From Cladorrhinum sp. PSN259 (lineage: Eukaryota; Ascomycota; Sordariomycetes; Sordariales; Podosporaceae), in assembly GCA_033725935.1 (NCBI GenBank), contig MU867111.1, positions 1 to 64,000 of the forward strand: a stretch of DNA of 64,000 nt, written 5' to 3'. Below, in pieces: positions 45,201 to 55,147 of this stretch; positions within the stretch are counted from its first letter, which is position 1, and each line of letters begins with the position of its first letter. The notes under the pieces are model-generated. The model was not told where the DNA came from, did not search any database, and saw only the letters and a list, made by a program, of their open reading frames with translations. The translations under genes were made by a program, and so were the position numbers.

Positions 45201-48200
45201 GCATATCAACACTAAGCAGCAAGAGGTGCGACAACTCCACCACATGTACCGGGCTCACGCCACCCTTGCGCAGGAAGTTTGACCAGTCCTTCTTCGTGTT
45301 CTTGTCGTAGATGCGGTACTTGAAGTCGTAGGGAAGCAAGTTCTCTAGAGTAACCGGCGCAGAGAGCTTCAGGCGCATATACGGATAGTTCTTGGTCATT
45401 GGATTGGCCTTATCCCAACGAGCAGACATCTGAAAGTAGAAAGGCTCCGAGTTATCGCCTTTGCACACCATGGTTTTGGTCGGCCGCTTAAGCAAATCAC
45501 GCCACCACAGTGTGTCGTTGCTCCATGCGTAACCGAAGCCCGGATCAGGACGTACCAGCAGGCTCTTGAGGTAGACTGCCCCAACTGGAGCAGGTCGGCT
45601 CTCACCTGGCGCGATCTTCTCAATCTTGAGCAGGTGGCCCTCCTTGGCATCGTAAACTCCGATCTCGACAGGAATATCCGTCTCATTTTCCACAAGCAAC
45701 GGGCTGCGTAAGGTGACATACTTGACGTTGTCTGTCCCCAACTTGACCTCCACCAACAGCTTGTGCAATACCTGGTCGGCCTTGGGCTTGAGCGCGTAGA
45801 GGAACTCGCCCTCTCGCGTGAGTCTGATGTTCTTGACGGTGTCGAAACCGCTACCTTCAAGCTGGACTGCAACGCTGCTAGCACTACCAGTCTCCGCGAG
45901 GAGATTCTCACGCATCTTCTCCCAATCCTCGAAACTCCAAGGCGCTTCCTGTCCGTCCTCAAGTCGGATCGATGTTGGCTCCTCGCTGTTCTGTCTCCTG
46001 GCATTCACAACAACGTCGAACCCTGTGTAGTTGCGGATCCTGTAGGGAGCCTCGGAACCCCGAGGCTTGGAGAGCACATCTTGATCCGTGTTGAGGTAGG
46101 CGAACGACTTTGACAACAGAGCAATGCTGGCTGTGGTAACCGTGATGTCAAAGTTCTTCTTTGACGATACGTCAACAGAGGTGACACCAGTGTGCTGGTC
46201 GCGAGCCACGCCAAGGCCGACCTGCCATGGCTCAATGAGGGGTTCCCATGCCGATTTTGCAAAATTGTAGACGTTGGTATACATCTCGATTGCTGCCTCC
46301 GCCTTGAGGTTCGATGACCAGTTCTCGGCAGTTGAAGTGAACTTCTTGATGCTCATATCAAGGATAGGAAGCTCATGAAGATCGCCGATGAGAATAACAC
46401 GGATACCATCAATGGTAGCCGTGATCTCCTCGTGCCGCGGTGGGGGCTTCACAACGTCGTGTGCCATCTGGGTGCTGGACTTCTGTGACCGGCCGCCAGT
46501 AGTGCCGCTCATTCCACTCTTGGTCGTAGCCCGCGTCCTCCCACCCAAAGTTGAGGGTACTTTGCCACTGGCACTCCTTTGCTTCAGACCTGGTGGCGCC
46601 CTGAGCTGCTTAACCTTTTGGTCAGATGCCTTGCCGGAATTTTCAGGGGTTGTTCCTGACAGTTCTGAGGCTTTGGTGATGGTCTGCATCACCAGCAGAA
46701 TATCGCGCAAGGAGACGCGAAGGATTAACGGGTTGACATCAACATGGATCTTGGTGGACGAGGGCTGCGAGCTGTCCATTGACATCTGGATGGAAAAGTC
46801 ATCAATGATCCTGAGGCGGCTATCGTCAAAGCGATCCATGCGGCACAGGAACATGCCGCACTGAGAAACTTGGAAGGTGAAAGCGTGTTGCTGTGAAAGA
46901 AGGACCTGCTTGGTCCCCAACACGATCGCCTCGGAGCTTGCGCTTAGGGGGTTGGCGATGAGGATGACTTGGGCGTCAACGACATTGACCCGATACGCAA
47001 AGGTCATCGTGGATTCTTCCTTGGGCTGCACGGCCTTCGTACTTGCCTCGATATCACGACTGCTGCTCTCCGATGCTCTGCTCAAACTCATCTGCATCGA
47101 ATCCGTATCGCTCATGTCCTCGGGGCTGTCCAGAGGGCTCTTTTCAGCGAGTGTTATATCTTTGACTTGTGTGGCGATAGTGATGAACTTTTGGATGGCG
47201 AACAGATAATCCAACGCAAATATAAAACGGGGGCTGTCAATAGCAACCACAGCGATAACGTTGCGGTCTTTGCCTCCGGACATGGTGATGCTGGCCATAA
47301 ACTGTTGCACACTGGAATTGGTGCTTGTCATGATGCGACGGAACTTGTTGGTCTCGCGATGCCGTGTATCATAGATGGTGAAAGCCTGGATCACAAATTC
47401 CGCTTCAATGCTGCCGTTGGAGTCCATGCGGGTCTTGACAGTGCTTGCGTTGAGGCTGAACTTTGACAGACTGGCGGCATCAAGATCTCCGACAGGAGCA
47501 TCCTCGGGGGCGCGGATCAGCTCCAGCCCAATGGTGTTGATATTGAAGATAAGGTCAAGCTTCGTCCACGCCTCCCCATGGGTGCCGAGTTCGGGCCCCA
47601 TATCAATCAGTTTCTCATCATTGCGTTCGCTACCAAAGCCAGACATGGTTCGGGCACGCTCGAGGGTTGCATCGTCAACGTCGCGCTCAGCTTCCGCATC
47701 ACTCTGTTCTGGTCCACCCGAAAAGGCAGCAGGTACAGACCTGGAAAGCTCTAACAGTGAACTGAGCTGATATGGTGTTATGCGGAGATTGAAGTCCGTC
47801 ATGCTACCTTCAATCTCAAAATCTGGCCGCTTCACACCTTCTTTGTGCTCGGCGTACGTGATCGTGAACCCGACATCAACATGGTCAATGAGCTCGAGCT
47901 CTTCGTGGCGATCCCCAGTGTAGTGAAAGTTGGACGTAAGTCTGACGTTGCGGATACCGGCGGAAAGCTTCATAGCGATGTCGGAATTCTCCGAGTCGTC
48001 GAGGGGAGCAAACTTGTTTTGCGCATAAATCTCGCCAAGGTATGCGGTAATGAGATCGCGCTTCGGCTTCTCAGGTATTACCACACGAGGGAAGACAACA
48101 ATGGGCGTCTTGACGACGATGTCAAATTTTATCCTGCTCTGGGTCTGCTGAAGTTGGTTGGCCTGGTTGGCTGCCGCCTGGCGGGCGGCGTTGTAGATGG

Positions 48201-51200
48201 CTTGCATCTTGCCGAACTTGACCAGAAAGTCCACGATCTTGCGGAAAGGTTCTTCAAGGAAGTTCACCTTGACAGACCCGGCCCGTAGGTATATAGAAGA
48301 ATCATAGCCTGGATACTGCTCTTTCATGGGATCAAATGTCTCGTATCGGAAATCTGCGAGCTCGTCACCCTGAATGGTGACAAGCTGACGGAGACTTGAG
48401 TCCTCAGACACGCCCAAGTTGACATCATCCACCAGATTAAGATTGCCCAGTCGAGTCGAAACACGCATCGTCCTACCAAGAACGAAAACTCCAACGTCTG
48501 CGTGGTTGAACGACAAAGTAGCAAGGCGAATTCCATCGTTGTTGAGGATCATCCGGATACTCTTCAGTTCAATTTTGACCCTGATAGCACCCGCTTCTGC
48601 TTGCTGCTCCGGCGGTGGGACCACTTCAATGTCCACCTCGGAATCGTCATCGGTAATGGCCTTCTGTGAGTTGTTGTTTGCGTTTTCGTTATTGGTAAAG
48701 GTGACGAGGATAAAGTCAAGAAGGGTGAGTAGCGTCTTACGCGTCACGACGAGGTTGATGGTGGACACGGCGACGTTGACATTTGTCTCGATGCCTTCGT
48801 AAACGGACTGGAACTCGGGCGACTCTTTCTTGACCCTAACAACCTTGACGTGTACCAGATTTCTCGCCTGTTGGCGATCCTCGACGTCGCCAGAGGAGAC
48901 AATTGACTTGAATTCGGCGGGCGGATTCTCTACAAAGTCGTCAACAGTGACTGAGCCCAGTGATACCTCTGCAGCCATGTCGAAGGGCCGCAAATAAAAC
49001 TCAACGCTGAATCGTTCTGCAACAAGATCAACAAGAAGTTGGTCAGGGCGCCTCCCGTCTGGATCACTGCGGTAAAGAGATCCCTTGAGCTGATCAACGG
49101 TGAATTTGAACTCGAAAATTCGCTGTTGGATCTTAAGCTGCTCACTTGAAGAACCATCCTTGGCATCCTCGAACTTATCGTCATCGTCATCAAGGTCGTC
49201 ATCATTGAGAATGATGGCCTGCTGTTGCATTGGAAGTTGCAAGAGCTGAGTTGATGGTTTCCTGCTATCCCATTTTTGGGATTTGTGGGAGCGAGAGGAA
49301 GCATCGCTGAGCAGACGTGGTCTCTTGGGATGCTGCCCCTCCTCGGCAGCTTGTTCCTGAGCGGTATCGAACTTGGGTATAGCGACATCAATAATCCGCA
49401 TGAGCGTCTTGTATTTGGCATCTGAGGCGCTAACATGAAGGACAGGCAGGTGGCCCGATACCCTCAACTTGGTGAGATTGGGAGCTTTGGGGATAATTGA
49501 TGTCGCAACGACAAAGTCGACATTGATCTTGTCGACAATGTGCAACATAACCCGCTCATCCTTCTCAACCAATTGCTGCTTCGTCTCCTCTATTGACGGG
49601 CCGATCAATACCTGGGTAGATGTAAGCTTGACGAGGAAGCGATCGTACATGAGGTTCTCCAGTCGTTTAAAATCCTCGTTCGTGTAGGTCTGGCTTTGCT
49701 TGGCCTGGACTTCTTGCATTGTGTCCCTATCGACAAGCTCGCTGGTAACACTGATGTGACCGGCATCCACAATCAGACAGGTTGACCTCTTTCGGGTGAT
49801 AGTCTCCGGGATGATGATAAGAGGCGCCTGAAGATCCAGGTTGACGTTCACAGTCTTGTGTTCTTCCAGTGCAAACTCCAACCCTGCCCTGGTTTGCTCC
49901 CGGAGACCTTCCACAGTGGCACCTGCTGTCTCCATTAGGGCATTGATGGACTCCATGTGCCGATCTGGAGGACGAAAAAAGTCGGCAACACCAACTACAA
50001 CATTGGGGTTCCACACAATCTCCAAAGGCTTTAACTTGGCAGTGACGGCGATGTCGCCTTGTCCGTCGAGGGGATTTTGCTCAAGTTGAAACTGGAAAAA
50101 TGCTTCATCATCAATCTTCTCGAGCTCCGCAATGGATGGGCGATGTTTTTGATCCGTGTCGGGCGCATCCTTGACCCTGACGATTTCCTTGAAGACGCTG
50201 TTTGGAGTTGTACCATCGTTGACGCGCAGTCCTCCCAGGCTGAGGTCAGCGAGGAAAGAATCAGGGCGCTTGAGGCCTTTTGCCTTGAAGAGATCAAAAT
50301 GAAGACTAATAAGATCCCTGGCGTTACCGTGGGGATTTTGCTTGAGCGTAAAACTGCCGGTACTCAACGAAGTTTCGATTTGCATCTTGACCGTGTCCCT
50401 TGGCTCGTCAACCTCTGCCGCAAGCGCTGTTTTTTCATCCCAGTCGATAACCTCGTAGAGCTCTTTGCGCTGCTCTTCAGTGATTTGGAGGTTCTCTGAT
50501 TCATCATCCTTCTCCTGCTGCGCTGGCTTGGATCCCCATGCCCAGGCCAGCCAGCCCTGTTGTGGCTGCGGTTTCGGAGGAGGAGGACGGTTCTTGAGAG
50601 CTTCGGCATTTTCTCTCTTAAGTTGATTGCGAGCCAAGGAGCGCCAGAAACGGAGGTCCTCGTAGTCGAGCTTCCACTCAAGCTTGTTGAGGTCATCGTT
50701 TTCCTGAGGCGAGAGTTGTTGGCTCTGCTTCCTCTTCTTGAAGAGCTCGATGTACCGTTTCCTGTCATCCCTGCGTTCTCTGAAGTACTCCCAAGACCAT
50801 CGCCGGTTTCGGTCGTGTATCTTGCTGAGAACCGCATTACCGGCAAACTGGAGCCATGCTCGGGGATCCTCCTTGGGTCTGACTCCCTTGGGTTGGTACT
50901 TTTTGTATTCTTGGTGTCGGATGAAGTAATGGAACAGGTCCACCATCATCAACGCATCTCGGTACTGTTGGTCGTCGAGAACAAGACCGATTTCGTCGAA
51001 AAGGAGGTTTGCTTTGAACTTGGGTACCTCTGGACTCCCAGTCTTGTCCATTTCTATCTTGGCCTGGCCTGAGACGGGTTTCAAGATGAACTGATGCTCG
51101 CCAGAACCATCAGTATTGCTCCCCACAATCATGGCTCTAAAGTTCTCAAGCATTTGGGCATGCGATGTCAATTCGTGTTCAGGGGTCGAGGCTTCTCTCC

Positions 51201-51876
51201 CAGGGCCCATGAGTTTTGTGTCGGTATCCCAGTAAACGGCCAGGGACTCGAGGGTAGCCAGCTTGTTTGTGGTGTGTGTGGAATCCTGGATGAAGGTGGG
51301 TGTCCAGTCTCCATCCGTGCTGACGGCGCTGAATTCCTCGAGGGTGATGCCCAAGGCGAAGGGGTGGCCGGGGGCGGAGATGGCATCCTCGTACCGAACG
51401 TGAATATTCTTGACGGTGATTTGCAAGTTGTCAACGATCTTGGTAACGAGACTCTCGGTAAAGCTCTGGGTTCGTTTTTGCTCCTCTTGACTGAGTCCTT
51501 CTTGTGACCTTTCCTTGAGTAACTCGGCAGAGTCTAACTTTTCCATCTTTATCCTTTGTTTTCTACGATTCTCCTCCTCCTCATTGTATTCTGCCTCCTC
51601 CTTCGGCGACGCCAGTAGGAACACATCCTCGATAAAGATCTTTACTGGGGCACCTCGAAGATTCGACCACGGGATGACGAGCGTCAGCTGGCCGAGATGG
51701 CCTTCAATGACATTGATGGGTAACTTGAGCTGGTCGAGGGCTTCACGTCGGAGCTCGAGATTATGGAGTTTGACATCGCCGGACCAGATACCAACTTTAA
51801 GCTGTGTTGGATCGAAGTTCTTGACATACATGCCCAAAAAGCGGTTCAAGAGACCCGCTACCAGGCCTTCCAACAT
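42241..51876 (-). CDS. VPS13: Vps13 bridge-type lipid transfer protein
   Basis: An uninterrupted 3,211-residue frame, close to the size of yeast Vps13 (about 3,140). The N-terminus MLEGLVAGLLNRFLGMYVKNF, continuing GIWSGDVKLHNLELRREALD, is the diagnostic chorein domain. A long repetitive beta-groove region follows. An adaptor-binding (VAB/SHR-BD) region begins near residue 1,945 at YRIRNYTGFDVVVNARR and runs to about 2,560. The C-terminal amphipathic segment (GLFNNISSGFADIFYEPYQG, then GLARGAGSFFKKSVYGVSDS) and a PH-like end (MVVMVTYSRILLIRSRRL) are present. Family members move phospholipids in bulk at membrane contact sites (ER, mitochondria, vacuole, prospore membrane). An acidic Asp stretch (DDDLDDDDDKFED) near residue 895 is a likely disordered loop. 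Complete, with no intron visible, unusual only for its length. Confidence 0.97.
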   Translation of the reverse strand: MLEGLVAGLLNRFLGMYVKNFDPTQLKVGIWSGDVKLHNLELRREALDQLKLPINVIEGHLGQLTLVIPWSNLRGAPVKIFIEDVFLLASPKEEAEYNEEEENRRKQRIKMEKLDSAELLKERSQEGLSQEEQKRTQSFTESLVTKIVDNLQITVKNIHVRYEDAISAPGHPFALGITLEEFSAVSTDGDWTPTFIQDSTHTTNKLATLESLAVYWDTDTKLMGPGREASTPEHELTSHAQMLENFRAMIVGSNTDGSGEHQFILKPVSGQAKIEMDKTGSPEVPKFKANLLFDEIGLVLDDQQYRDALMMVDLFHYFIRHQEYKKYQPKGVRPKEDPRAWLQFAGNAVLSKIHDRNRRWSWEYFRERRDDRKRYIELFKKRKQSQQLSPQENDDLNKLEWKLDYEDLRFWRSLARNQLKRENAEALKNRPPPPKPQPQQGWLAWAWGSKPAQQEKDDESENLQITEEQRKELYEVIDWDEKTALAAEVDEPRDTVKMQIETSLSTGSFTLKQNPHGNARDLISLHFDLFKAKGLKRPDSFLADLSLGGLRVNDGTTPNSVFKEIVRVKDAPDTDQKHRPSIAELEKIDDEAFFQFQLEQNPLDGQGDIAVTAKLKPLEIVWNPNVVVGVADFFRPPDRHMESINALMETAGATVEGLREQTRAGLEFALEEHKTVNVNLDLQAPLIIIPETITRKRSTCLIVDAGHISVTSELVDRDTMQEVQAKQSQTYTNEDFKRLENLMYDRFLVKLTSTQVLIGPSIEETKQQLVEKDERVMLHIVDKINVDFVVATSIIPKAPNLTKLRVSGHLPVLHVSASDAKYKTLMRIIDVAIPKFDTAQEQAAEEGQHPKRPRLLSDASSRSHKSQKWDSRKPSTQLLQLPMQQQAIILNDDDLDDDDDKFEDAKDGSSSEQLKIQQRIFEFKFTVDQLKGSLYRSDPDGRRPDQLLVDLVAERFSVEFYLRPFDMAAEVSLGSVTVDDFVENPPAEFKSIVSSGDVEDRQQARNLVHVKVVRVKKESPEFQSVYEGIETNVNVAVSTINLVVTRKTLLTLLDFILVTFTNNENANNNSQKAITDDDSEVDIEVVPPPEQQAEAGAIRVKIELKSIRMILNNDGIRLATLSFNHADVGVFVLGRTMRVSTRLGNLNLVDDVNLGVSEDSSLRQLVTIQGDELADFRYETFDPMKEQYPGYDSSIYLRAGSVKVNFLEEPFRKIVDFLVKFGKMQAIYNAARQAAANQANQLQQTQSRIKFDIVVKTPIVVFPRVVIPEKPKRDLITAYLGEIYAQNKFAPLDDSENSDIAMKLSAGIRNVRLTSNFHYTGDRHEELELIDHVDVGFTITYAEHKEGVKRPDFEIEGSMTDFNLRITPYQLSSLLELSRSVPAAFSGGPEQSDAEAERDVDDATLERARTMSGFGSERNDEKLIDMGPELGTHGEAWTKLDLIFNINTIGLELIRAPEDAPVGDLDAASLSKFSLNASTVKTRMDSNGSIEAEFVIQAFTIYDTRHRETNKFRRIMTSTNSSVQQFMASITMSGGKDRNVIAVVAIDSPRFIFALDYLFAIQKFITIATQVKDITLAEKSPLDSPEDMSDTDSMQMSLSRASESSSRDIEASTKAVQPKEESTMTFAYRVNVVDAQVILIANPLSASSEAIVLGTKQVLLSQQHAFTFQVSQCGMFLCRMDRFDDSRLRIIDDFSIQMSMDSSQPSSTKIHVDVNPLILRVSLRDILLVMQTITKASELSGTTPENSGKASDQKVKQLRAPPGLKQRSASGKVPSTLGGRTRATTKSGMSGTTGGRSQKSSTQMAHDVVKPPPRHEEITATIDGIRVILIGDLHELPILDMSIKKFTSTAENWSSNLKAEAAIEMYTNVYNFAKSAWEPLIEPWQVGLGVARDQHTGVTSVDVSSKKNFDITVTTASIALLSKSFAYLNTDQDVLSKPRGSEAPYRIRNYTGFDVVVNARRQNSEEPTSIRLEDGQEAPWSFEDWEKMRENLLAETGSASSVAVQLEGSGFDTVKNIRLTREGEFLYALKPKADQVLHKLLVEVKLGTDNVKYVTLRSPLLVENETDIPVEIGVYDAKEGHLLKIEKIAPGESRPAPVGAVYLKSLLVRPDPGFGYAWSNDTLWWRDLLKRPTKTMVCKGDNSEPFYFQMSARWDKANPMTKNYPYMRLKLSAPVTLENLLPYDFKYRIYDKNTKKDWSNFLRKGGVSPVHVVELSHLLLLSVDMQDTVFKPSEFAIINAGTTDDFKKETHLVCKDDAGMALNLRLHYYRIPNSGGAFKVTVYSPYVILNKTGMDMSIRSKGFIQQAKAASAGQALIDAGDGSDRKARPMIFSFSSDDHRNRAHLKAGDSEWSKPQSFDAIGSTSEVVLSSPARNAEIHLGVTVDSGQGKYKMIKTVTLAPRYVIQNKLGEDINIREPSSSGLISLKGGALRPLHYLSRGAVKQLCLCYPGVDNQWTAPFNISDLGTTHIKIARAGQRQRLIRVEILMEESTIFLNLSMEQKNWPFSMRNESDTEFTFYQVNPNIDEDGSEDRSGWRPVRYRLPPRSIMPYAWDFPAAKHKEVCISAYNKERYVKLAEIGNLMPMKFISTNGQSKIIDINVTADGPTQTLILSNFKQSKSLYRQRSNAGSNTSREGFEAKALDTGTTFQAQLRLSGIGVSLVNSQLKELAYLTFRDVALRYSDSPLYQTVSLAVKWIQIDNQLYGGIFPMILYPSVVPKRAQEIEAHPSLHAMVTRVKDDSYGVEYIKYATVLLQEMTVELDEDFIYAVLEFSKVPGASWSSTDEVDKLCDDNIDIPQPKQQQAGRDLYFEVLNIQPMQLDLSFVRTERVNVEDKTSSRNPIMFFFNVMTMAIGNINDAPVRFNALMLENVRVSTPVLIQNISNHYSQEALYQIHKILGSADFLGNPVGLFNNISSGFADIFYEPYQGLIMSDKPEDFGLGLARGAGSFFKKSVYGVSDSFSKFTGSFAKGLAAATMDKQFQDRRRITRARNRPKHAIYGVTAGANSLFTSVASGVGGLARKPLEGAEQEGALGFFKGIGKGVVGLATKPAIGVLDFASNISEGVRNTTTVFDGSELDRVRLPRYIPADGIVRPYSQREALGQSWLKQVDNGKYFDEQYIAHLELPTEDMVVMVTYSRILLIRSRRLQTEWDVPLKDVQTIAKERTGLSLTLRGGTNGPFIPIGQESGRTFIYRMVAVAVEEFNRRFRGLE

Positions 51877-53036
51877 GGCGATTGTTTGGTGCCGTTACCC
51901 GGGCAGGGGCGGTCGATTTGGGTGTCTATCGCTGGTGTCGCGGGGAATGCATTTGCAGCGAGAGTTCGGTCGATTCGATCGTCGATGGTATCTCGGGGTC
52001 AAACGTCGCGTCGAGGGGGATTCCTGTTTAAATCATGCCACGAAAGCAAAAGAACCACCAAAAATGAAGGATCGTTGCACGCGGGGAGGCACACGGTATT
52101 GGCGGGGTTTCGGCAGGTAGGTAATAAATAGTTGATTCGATCAATTTGCGGCGCTAGTGGTTAGGCGGGGATAAGATTAATTGTGTAGGATGTATATCGT
52201 GGACAAGAACACGAAAAACAATCTCGAAAACTGCTATACGTAGACGGCGAAGGAGGAACTACAGCCATACAACATTAAGAGACGGATGGTGGTGTGTAAT
52301 GTATTCAGGTTTCCAGGTGTTGTGGCGCCGATGACGATGCCTGTTGGTGCCCGCTCCAAAATCCTAAGCTCGGGCGCTGGCTGTCTTTTTTGGATTGGCA
52401 TGGATTGGGCTGGAACCACGGCAGGGGTCCACATTGCCGAGAATCTCAATTCTCCAGGAACGAGTCCACCTCACCCGTTTTCTCTAAACCAACACCATTC
52501 CATTGGATATTGTATATGCTCGTTCTGACTGTTTGTCATGAATTTTCTTTATGAATTTCCAAGATACAGCTTCCGACGGGGTACAATATTTTCCACTTTG
52601 CGCATTGTGAACTGTTGAGTGTGGGGTATTTTTAAAGACATTGCGGGGTTCGTATGACCCCATTCGGCCGAATTGGATCAATCAGAGAGCTTCCTGCAAG
52701 CCTGCCCGTTGATGATAATTACGTCACTGGCACCCTGGGACTGAAGATGGCTTGGAGACCGGCAGTTCCTGCCTTGAAGCAAGCAACGGTCGCGAGAACA
52801 AACAGGTCCCGGTGGAACAAAATGATGTAGAGTCTCCAAAAATGCCTTCTCTTCTTTCTTTCCATATCTCCAGGCCGCCGTCGCAATCTTGCGTTTCTCT
52901 GTTCCATGCCTTCTCACTGATCACTGATCCATTGTCACGAGCCCCTGAGCTTGAAGATTTCACAATTTGATCACCTTTTCCTGTTCAGTTCCTGGCTCAG
53001 TAGCGCAAACCAATACTGCCCAGGTCTTCAATAAGA
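51877..53036. other. Divergent promoter region between Vps13 and the DUF3429 gene
   Basis: About 1.16 kb between two divergent genes. The first 130 bases to the right of the Vps13 start are the likely leader of Vps13. No coding region recognised. Confidence 0.5.
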
Positions 53037-54596
53037 ATGCTGTCGCCCAAACTCTTCCGGGGCGCACGGCCCGCCATCAATCACCTCCGAATCCCATCTT
53101 CCGTTCCTCGTGCCCCTCGATTGACCAGCAGCCTCGCAAGACCGCGCCCTGCATCGTCTTCCAAGCTCTCTCCAATTCTTGCGTTGCGCACTCAATTCTC
53201 GACAAAGCCTCCACTGCAACCCAACAAGATTGACAAGGAGCATGAGAAGGAGTTGGGTCAACAAGAGCTTGAGGCTCGCCCCGACGAGGTGTCTACACAG
53301 TCTTCGGTCCGACATATTGTTGAGCCAAGCCAGGCGCCCCCAGTGGACAGAGATATGACAGCCGACATCGAGAACGACATTGTATGTTGATTTGGAAATG
53401 TCATAATGAGCATTGCATGCTAACTCTCGTGTCAGAACACCATCAAAGAGACCTTTGATCTTGGTGGGGTGCCTCGAGAGCCATATCTCCTCGGCTTAGC
53501 GGGCACACTACCTTACTTAGCTACATCACTCTCGACGGTCTTCTTGTCATGGAACATGAACACCCAGTGGCCAACCGACTCCAGTCTTCTCAACAGCATT
53601 CTATTCAGCAACGAGGCAGCAAGTCATTATCTTCACGTTCTTGAACCTCTGCAGGTCGGCTATGGAGCAGTCATCATCTCATTTCTTGGTGCGATCCATT
53701 GGGGTTTGGAGTTCGCCGAGAGACAAACATTGAGCAATCGAGCTCGCTTCCGGTACTCGATTGGTGTTATTGCGCCGTTGGTGGCGTGGCCAACCACTCT
53801 CATGTCGATAGAGTTTGCGTTGACTACACAGTTCCTCGCCTTTGTGTCTTTATACTTTGTCGACTCTCGCGCAATGGCTCGCGGATGGGCTCCTACATGG
53901 TATCAGACTTACCGCTTTGTCCTGACTGCGGTAGTTGGTGCTGCCATTCTAATCAGCTTAGTGAGCCGCACAAAGATTGGCGCATCACACGCTCGTCTCT
54001 CCAGCCCTGAGCTGAAGGACTTGCTCAGCCAGAAGTCTCCTGGAGAACAGGAGTATCACAACTGGGAGAAGGAGGAAGCGGAAGAGAGGAAGAGGCTCCG
54101 GGAGGAGAAGAAGCGTAAGGAGGAGGAAGAAAAGAAGCAGAAGGCGGAAGAGGAGAAGAAGAAGAAGGCCGAGAAGAAGAGCAAAGATAAAGGTGATAAG
54201 AAGAAGAAGGAGAATAAGGAGGACGACAAGAAGGACGATAAACCTGAAGAGAAGAAAGAGAAGAAGGACGACGAGGAAAAGAAGGATGATAAGCCTGAAG
54301 AGAAGAAGGAGAAGAAGGACGATAAGAAGGAGAAGCAGGACGACAAGGAAAAGAAGGATGATAAGCCTGCAGAGAAGAAGGACGATAAGGAAAAGAAGGA
54401 CGATAAGCCTGCAGAGAAGAAGGAGAAGAAGGACGATAAGAAGGAAGCAAAGGATGATGACAAGAAGGAGCAGAAGGACGACAAGAAGGAGGGCGGTGAT
54501 ACCAAGAAGCGAGATCAGGAGGACAAGCGAGCCGAAAAAGATGGCAAGGAGAGTGGTAAACAGACCAGCAAGAAGAACGATGATGGGGATAGGTAA
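53037..54596 (+). CDS. DUF3429 (TMEM69-like) mitochondrial membrane protein with charged tail (two exons)
   Basis: Exons are 53037-53381 and 53436-54596, giving 501 residues. The 54-nt intron has GTATGT, a CTAAC branch and GTCAG, and joins in phase 0 at ENDI and NTIKETF. The N-terminus is Arg/Ser-rich and hydrophobic-poor (MLSPKLFRGARPAINHLRIP), a good mitochondrial presequence, with a likely cleavage region near RTQFSTKPP. The DUF3429 core has about five membrane helices: GGVPREPYLLGLAGTLPYLA, YGAVIISFLGAIHWGLEFA, then RYSIGVIAPLVAWPTTLMS. The final 170 residues are an almost pure Lys/Asp/Glu tract (EKKDDKPEEKKEKKDD and similar). That tail is far longer than the family core requires. Relatives are mitochondrial inner-membrane proteins of unknown biochemical role. 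Confidence 0.85.
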
Positions 54597-55147
54597 TTAA
54601 TTGGCTGAGGATTTCTTGGCACCACTTGCATTCCGCACGGCGTCTTATTGGCTGGGTTGGAGGAGTCCCATTGGGAGCTTCCCAACAAAGCATTTTTATT
54701 TAATGAGATAATGAAGTCAATGATAATGTTATCTACTCTTGTTTCCCAGATATAGATATGCAGAGTTCTTTTATTCCTGATCTGAACCAAGGCCGGCTTG
54801 GTCTGTCACAGGTCACGCCCGAGATGCGGGGCCAACTGCGGCGCATTCTCCAGCTTTCACCGGCGCACTTATACGGCCCCACCTCTCCAACCACCCCGGC
54901 CGCATATTTCGATCGAACTTGTTGGACTCGGGGCCAGGTTTTAGACATTGGTCTTAACCGCACCGCCAGTCAAAATGGCCCATATGATGGATGACAGCGT
55001 TTTGAGTAGGAACTTTTGACAATGTCGCCGAGCTGTCTTTATAAATGTCGTGATATCCTGATATCCCTTCCATGACTTGGACAGATCCAAATCATATTGT
55101 GCAATTTACAATCAAATACAGAATTTCACTCAGTTGTACGCAACACA
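54597..55147. other. Intergenic spacer
   Basis: 550 bases containing the 3' end of the DUF3429 gene and the promoter of the next gene. No feature recognised. Confidence 0.5.

Noticed and set aside
54025..54693. Long antisense and alternative frames over the charged tail of the DUF3429 protein
   Set aside because: They are poly-Ser/Phe or poly-Arg products of the purine repeat, not independent genes.
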